This document shows, in pieces, positions 60,187 through 64,000 of a stretch of 64,000 bases of DNA. The stretch lies in contig NC_051135.1 of the NCBI RefSeq assembly GCF_014839805.1, positions 13,705,291 through 13,769,290 of the forward strand, read 5' to 3'. Origin of the DNA: Manduca sexta (Eukaryota; Arthropoda; Insecta; Lepidoptera; Sphingidae). The position numbers and the translations under genes are program-made. The number at the start of each line of letters is the position of its first letter. Position 1 is the first letter of the stretch. The notes below the pieces were generated by a model that was given only the letters and a program-made list of their open reading frames with translations, was not told the DNA's origin and searched no databases.

Positions 60187-60370
60187 TAGTTTTTGCCTGC
60201 GTTACCATCCTCGTGAGAAAGTTTTTTATGAAATCATTTTCACGGGATAAAAAACCTATAGCACTCAAAATTAATCTGGCTTCCTGTTACTGAAAAAATA
60301 TTCAAAATCGGTGTAGTAATACTTGAGAATAGCGCGTTCAAACAAACACTCTTCAGCTTTCTAATATTAG
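60187..60370 (-). mobile_element. Helitron-like element (family E)
   Basis: On the minus strand it starts tactaatattagaaagctga with agagtgtttgtttgaacgcg and ends ...gcaggcaaaaactagt. This TC..CTAGT-like layout is close to that at 15540. Confidence 0.6.
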
Positions 60371-60568
60371 TATTGTTAGGAAATGAAGTGATTATGATAA
60401 AATAAAAAGAACTATCACTGACTACAGAAATACTTTCACTAATATTTAACCAACCAACCGACTTATAGGACTTGTCAATGACCAACTTCTTCGGTCTGAC
60501 GCTCAGTGTTTTTATACAAATACCGTCACAAGAAATTTTCGTCCTAACTGTATAGATTTATAGACTAC

Positions 60569-60858
60569 TAGCTGACCCGACAGACGTTGTCCCGTCTTAA
60601 CTATGAATTTGCAGCGCGCATTCTGTCAATCGCTGACAGTTATTTCAAACAATTGACAGTTATATAAAATTAATATTTTCGTTAAGTTTTCTTAAATTTT
60701 CTAACTTTCCGCGCAATTTTTTGAATTTTTCCTTTCATAAGATCCTTCTCCTGACATTAACAAACACAACAAAAAAAATAGTGAAATCGGTCCAGCCGTT
60801 CACGCGTGATGGCGTGACCAAGGGAAATAGGGATTCATTTTTATATATATAGATAAAC
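60569..60858 (-). mobile_element. Helitron-like or unclassified repeat ending in CTAG
   Basis: The minus strand begins tctatatatataaaaatgaa, has acgcgtgaacggctggaccg, and ends gacaacgtctgtcgggtcag-ctag. This end is very common in Lepidoptera. Helitron assignment is inferred. Confidence 0.5.
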
Positions 60859-61128
60859 AGAGTATTCTAGACAACGGCTCTGAGCTGGCGTGATTTAGCT
60901 TTTACTTTGTTTTTTTATGTCATCCTCTGCTCTGTGAATACCAAGTGGGTGAGCGGCGCATCTTATATGCAATCATTGAACTTGGGCCAGGTTTTTGGCG
61001 CCAAATATTTAAGGTTATATTATTGCTCGTATTTGCTCGTGGATTCGATCGTAAATAAAAGTCATAATGTGCACTTTTCCCAGACAAAAAGAAGCCTATT
61101 AGTTAATCTATACTTTTTTTAAAAAGCT
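60859..61128. other. no recognisable feature
   Basis: The small open frame 60907-61122 (+) has no recognisable domain and is not called. Confidence 0.4.
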
Positions 61129-61280
61129 GAAGAGTTTGATTGAACACGCTTATCTTAGCAACTGTTAAACGATTTTGAATTTCTTTTTTTCTAATAGATA
61201 GCTACATTACGCTTGAGTGCTATAGGCTACTTTTATCCCAGGAAAACTTTTAACGCGAGCGGCGCAGTAGGCAAAGTCAA
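61128..61280 (+). mobile_element. Helitron-like element, short (family E)
   Basis: aagctgaagagtttgattga, aacgattttgaatttcttt, gtgctataggctacttttat and end aacgcgagcggcgcagtagg. Confidence 0.5.
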
Positions 61281-61551
61281 ATATTATAAACCTACAGCCG
61301 TTTATCTACTCTACCTTCTAACGTACATACAGACATCTTCGCAATATTTAGATGTATGTTAATAGTAAGATTATGATGTTTTATCAATTTTAATATTGAG
61401 AATTACATTGATGGTAGGTCTCTTCTAGTGACCATTGCTGTCTCTCTTCAACCGACATTATAACTTTGTATGCTTAAAGAGCCCTGTTGTTGATTTAATA
61501 TTTAGATTACGACACCATGACATAGTTTTAATTATCCTTTAATCTAAACAT

Positions 61552-61778
61552 GTCATAAAACAAAGTCCCCAAAAACTGTCTGTCTGTGTGATTTTCTAAA
61601 AATGTACTGAACGGATTTTTGTATTGTTTTTACTAAAAGATAGTGCAATTCTTGAGGAAGTTTTAGATTAATAGTACAGGTCGCGTGGTTATAAAAAATC
61701 TCGTGGGTCGGGATTTACGCGGGAAAACTTTGCTACACAATGATTACCACGTGAGCGAAGCCGCGGGCACAGCTAGTC
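61552..61778 (+). mobile_element. Helitron-like element (family E)
   Basis: tcataaaacaaagtccccaa start, gtactgaacggatttttgta core, and end gtgagcgaagccgcgggcac followed by AGCTAGT, an intact CTAGT terminus. Confidence 0.65.
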
Positions 61779-61911
61779 GATAATAATTTACTCTCATGGA
61801 TTCATTCAGTTGTACATAATTTGTATGCAAAGCTAAAAATAAACGTAAAGCAATAATGCAAATACGCATAAATGAAACTGGAATTTTCGTTTTATTAATG
61901 TACTTAATTAC

Positions 61912-61981
61912 CAAGTTGCATGTGCATACGAATGACCCGCAGATGTGTTAGGGCTGCCTTAGCTTCGAAATCAGTGGTCAT
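61912..61981 (-). other. weak candidate for first coding exon of gene 3
   Basis: Read on the minus strand, an ATG (61979-61981) after an in-frame TGA opens 23 codons plus one base, then a plausible donor G|gtaatt. The phase is exactly what gene 3 exon 2 requires, and the length (70 nt) equals exon 1 of gene 1. The peptide starts MTTDFEAKAALTH and would join as QL-GFSKFN. It lacks the YEDAL-x-x-x-G ending expected from the paralogues, so this may be chance. It is not included in the CDS. Confidence 0.2.
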
Positions 61982-62140
61982 ATTGCATCAAGAGTCCAGT
62001 TAGACTAGTAGGCAAAGTATATCATATCGGGGTCAAGAAGGTATCAACGCTAAATTTTTTAGAAAATATGTTATGGTTGTCAATCATAATGTACATGTTG
62101 TTATGGCATAAGTATATAAAAAAAATCACATTATAGTTAA

Positions 62141-62301
62141 GAGGCCCTATTCCGTCTACGGGTCAGATTCGTCTTTTACCGATTATGGGAATTCAAGAAG
62201 AACAGCTTTGGTAGCTGTATCACTAAATAGGGCATTTTTTTACTCTTCTACCTAAATTGCAAATTGCAAAAAGATGGATATGTACCCACAGACGGAATAC
62301 T
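62141..62301. mobile_element. MITE family G, complete copy
   Basis: 161-bp element. The left end ccctattccgtctacgggtc and right end gtacccacagacggaatac form imperfect inverted repeats of about 30 bp. The inner block gaattcaagaagaacagctt matches the family. Confidence 0.65.
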
Positions 62302-62930
62302 ACAAATTATATTAGGTAACAAAAGGTAATACTATTTTTTACTTTGTTGATCCGTGAGCATTCCGTTGTCATGTCTGTCATTAAAATAAAACTCTTTTTT
62401 AATTGTATCGCATTTTTTAAATTATGATTTTCTGTCAACGTTCTTAAGACTTTGCAGCATTTGGGGGGAGTCCCCCAATTATCATGAGGGTTGCTAAAAT
62501 CCGAAAAATTCTTTTATACAATATCTAACATTCAAACATAGGAGATCATTATGATGTCTGACATATATTTATTTATTTACACACGCACTACTCGAACGCG
62601 TTGTACGCGCCAGCCTTAATAATCAACCCATATTTATGATATTTCCTCCGATAATATTACTATTGAATTAGAATTTGGTATACAACAAAATATATGATCA
62701 ATAGACTAAGACATTACTATCATCTATGGCGTTAATCTGGCCTTGTAATAAAATAATAAAATTCCTCCGTCGTTAATAAACTTGGCAACCCTAAGTACAG
62801 CATTGAAAAACTGCATTGAACAGATAAGCACCTATATAAAGGAAACCTTAACGAAACTGTGTCATCAGCTTATATAAACAGGAAAAATTATTCAAATTTT
62901 ATTCCTTTCTGCCTATTAAGGCGATGCTGG
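62302..62930. other. no recognisable feature
   Basis: AT-rich DNA with one short hairpin (ggggggagtccccc near 62463). Confidence 0.5.
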
Positions 62931-62969
62931 TGACCTTTAGTTACCGTCACCCATGGGCTAAGCTACGGT

Positions 62970-63085
62970 TGTAATGGGTGACAGTGTCATGCAGTGCTTT
63001 TAGCGTTTAGCATAAAGCATAAAGTTCTGTGTTTGTAATGGGTGACAGTACCAGTCAGTACTTCAGCACAAAGTTCTGTGTCATG
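62970..63085 (+). repeat. short imperfect tandem duplication
   Basis: gtaatgggtgacagt and cataaagttctgtgt / cacaaagttctgtgt occur twice in order (about 62970-63030 and 63037-63085). Confidence 0.6.
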
Positions 63086-63417
63086 TTTTATTTACAACAC
63101 GTCTGGTTCTTTCCTATTACGTAAATAACTTGCATATTCAATTAGTTGTTTAAGAAACAGCAAATGTAAAATACTGAATTTGGTAAACCAGATAAAAAAT
63201 ATTCTCAATCATTATAATATTAGATTCAAATTAGATTTTACAATTTGAATTTTTGAATCAGAAATGGTTCAAATCAAAATACTATGTTATGTATGGTTAT
63301 ATGTAAATAAGGTATTATATTTATTATATGCACAAAATTAGAGTCCGATTAAGTTATTAATGCGTATAAATGCTGGTCAGGCCTATAAATTTTCTTTCCT
63401 TCCTTTTTTAAATATCG

Positions 63418-63485
63418 ACACACACACGCATATACTCACGCACCCACTCACGCACCCGCGCACACGCGCATACGTGCACGCATCC
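63418..63485. repeat. degenerate CA/CG purine-pyrimidine alternating tract
   Basis: Nearly continuous alternation of C/T with A/G (cacacacgcatatac, cacgcacccgcgcacacgcg, catacgtgcacgc). Sequences of this kind can form Z-DNA. Confidence 0.65.
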
Positions 63486-64000
63486 AATTCCTTTAGGAAG
63501 GTGAATGTTTATGGGTCATGGTGATCACTTATGATAAGGTGATCTACCTAAAAAGCAAGAAAGCCATTAGTTTTTCTGATTAAAACATGTAATTATCATT
63601 CTATAATATATTCATGTCACCAAGCTATAAACGTGTTCCAACACGTGATTTGGTGCAACGAACGCCAATGACACCGGCCTCACGTTTTTGAGATATTTGT
63701 AAAAGTAATCCAAAAATGCTTATCAAGTTAATACAATCTGGCTTGTAGCATATTTGGACATCTTCTGGACTATATGAAGCGAGAGCTACTTGCACTATGC
63801 CTTAAACGTTAATTGCAAAAGTTATATTTTCATTTCCGTAACTGACTAGTGACTTACTAGTATTTGATGCCTAAAATTGTGAAAAGTATTAGATGGTTGT
63901 ATGTTTGAAGGAAATGCCAAAACTGCTTAACGGATTTGGATTAAGTTTAGCACAGATAAAACTTGTCCTGAATTAACATATAATTATAGGCAACATTTTG
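63486..64000. other. no recognisable feature
   Basis: Unassigned AT-rich DNA at the window end. It could lie in the first intron or upstream region of gene 3. Confidence 0.4.

Overview
This 64-kb window looks like nuclear DNA of a moth or butterfly (Lepidoptera). It is AT-rich, has small exons with GT/AG introns, and carries many copies of short interspersed repeats: tRNA-headed SINEs with readable Pol III B boxes, Helitron-like 3' ends, MITEs, and truncated R1- and RTE-type LINE tails of the kind common in lepidopteran genomes. The species cannot be told from the sequence alone. Nothing bacterial or viral was seen.

The right-hand 40 kb holds a local cluster of three paralogous genes for 12-helix major facilitator transporters of the SV2/organic-cation-like branch (annotated in insects as synaptic vesicle glycoprotein 2-like). 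I rebuilt them from splice sites, phase continuity and mutual similarity. Gene 1 is at 23542-33338 (+), 10 exons, 497 codons, apparently complete. Gene 2 is at 37079-46893 (+), 11 exons, 503 codons, apparently complete. Gene 3 is at 49711-59830 (-), with 10 exons found and 483 codons from the second exon on. Its first exon was not securely identified; a weak candidate lies at 61912-61981. Genes 1 and 2 are head-to-tail, and genes 2 and 3 are tail-to-tail. Exon lengths and phases match almost base for base, so the three arose by duplication. Genes 2 and 3 are clearly closer to each other. Gene 1 is more divergent and lacks one intron that the other two share.

The left 23.5 kb has no gene I can support. 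It is a patchwork of repeats: several SINE-like families (called A, B, C, D and H here), Helitron-like pieces (family E, one with four 123-bp tandem units), MITEs with terminal inverted repeats, LINE tails, an (AT)25 microsatellite, and AT-rich DNA with nothing recognisable. The same families fill the introns and intergenic gaps of the transporter cluster, in places within about 60 bp of coding exons. The last 4 kb (59.9-64 kb) is again repeats plus unassigned DNA.

No operon, CRISPR, RNA gene or obviously new system was found. The points most worth a second look are the tandem transporter family with its intron difference and conserved loop cysteines, the very regular MITEs and minisatellite, a perfect 22-bp quasi-palindrome made inside a SINE, a fresh-looking R1 insertion with target-site duplication in gene 1 intron 1, and an inverted pair of short coding-like segments near the left end.
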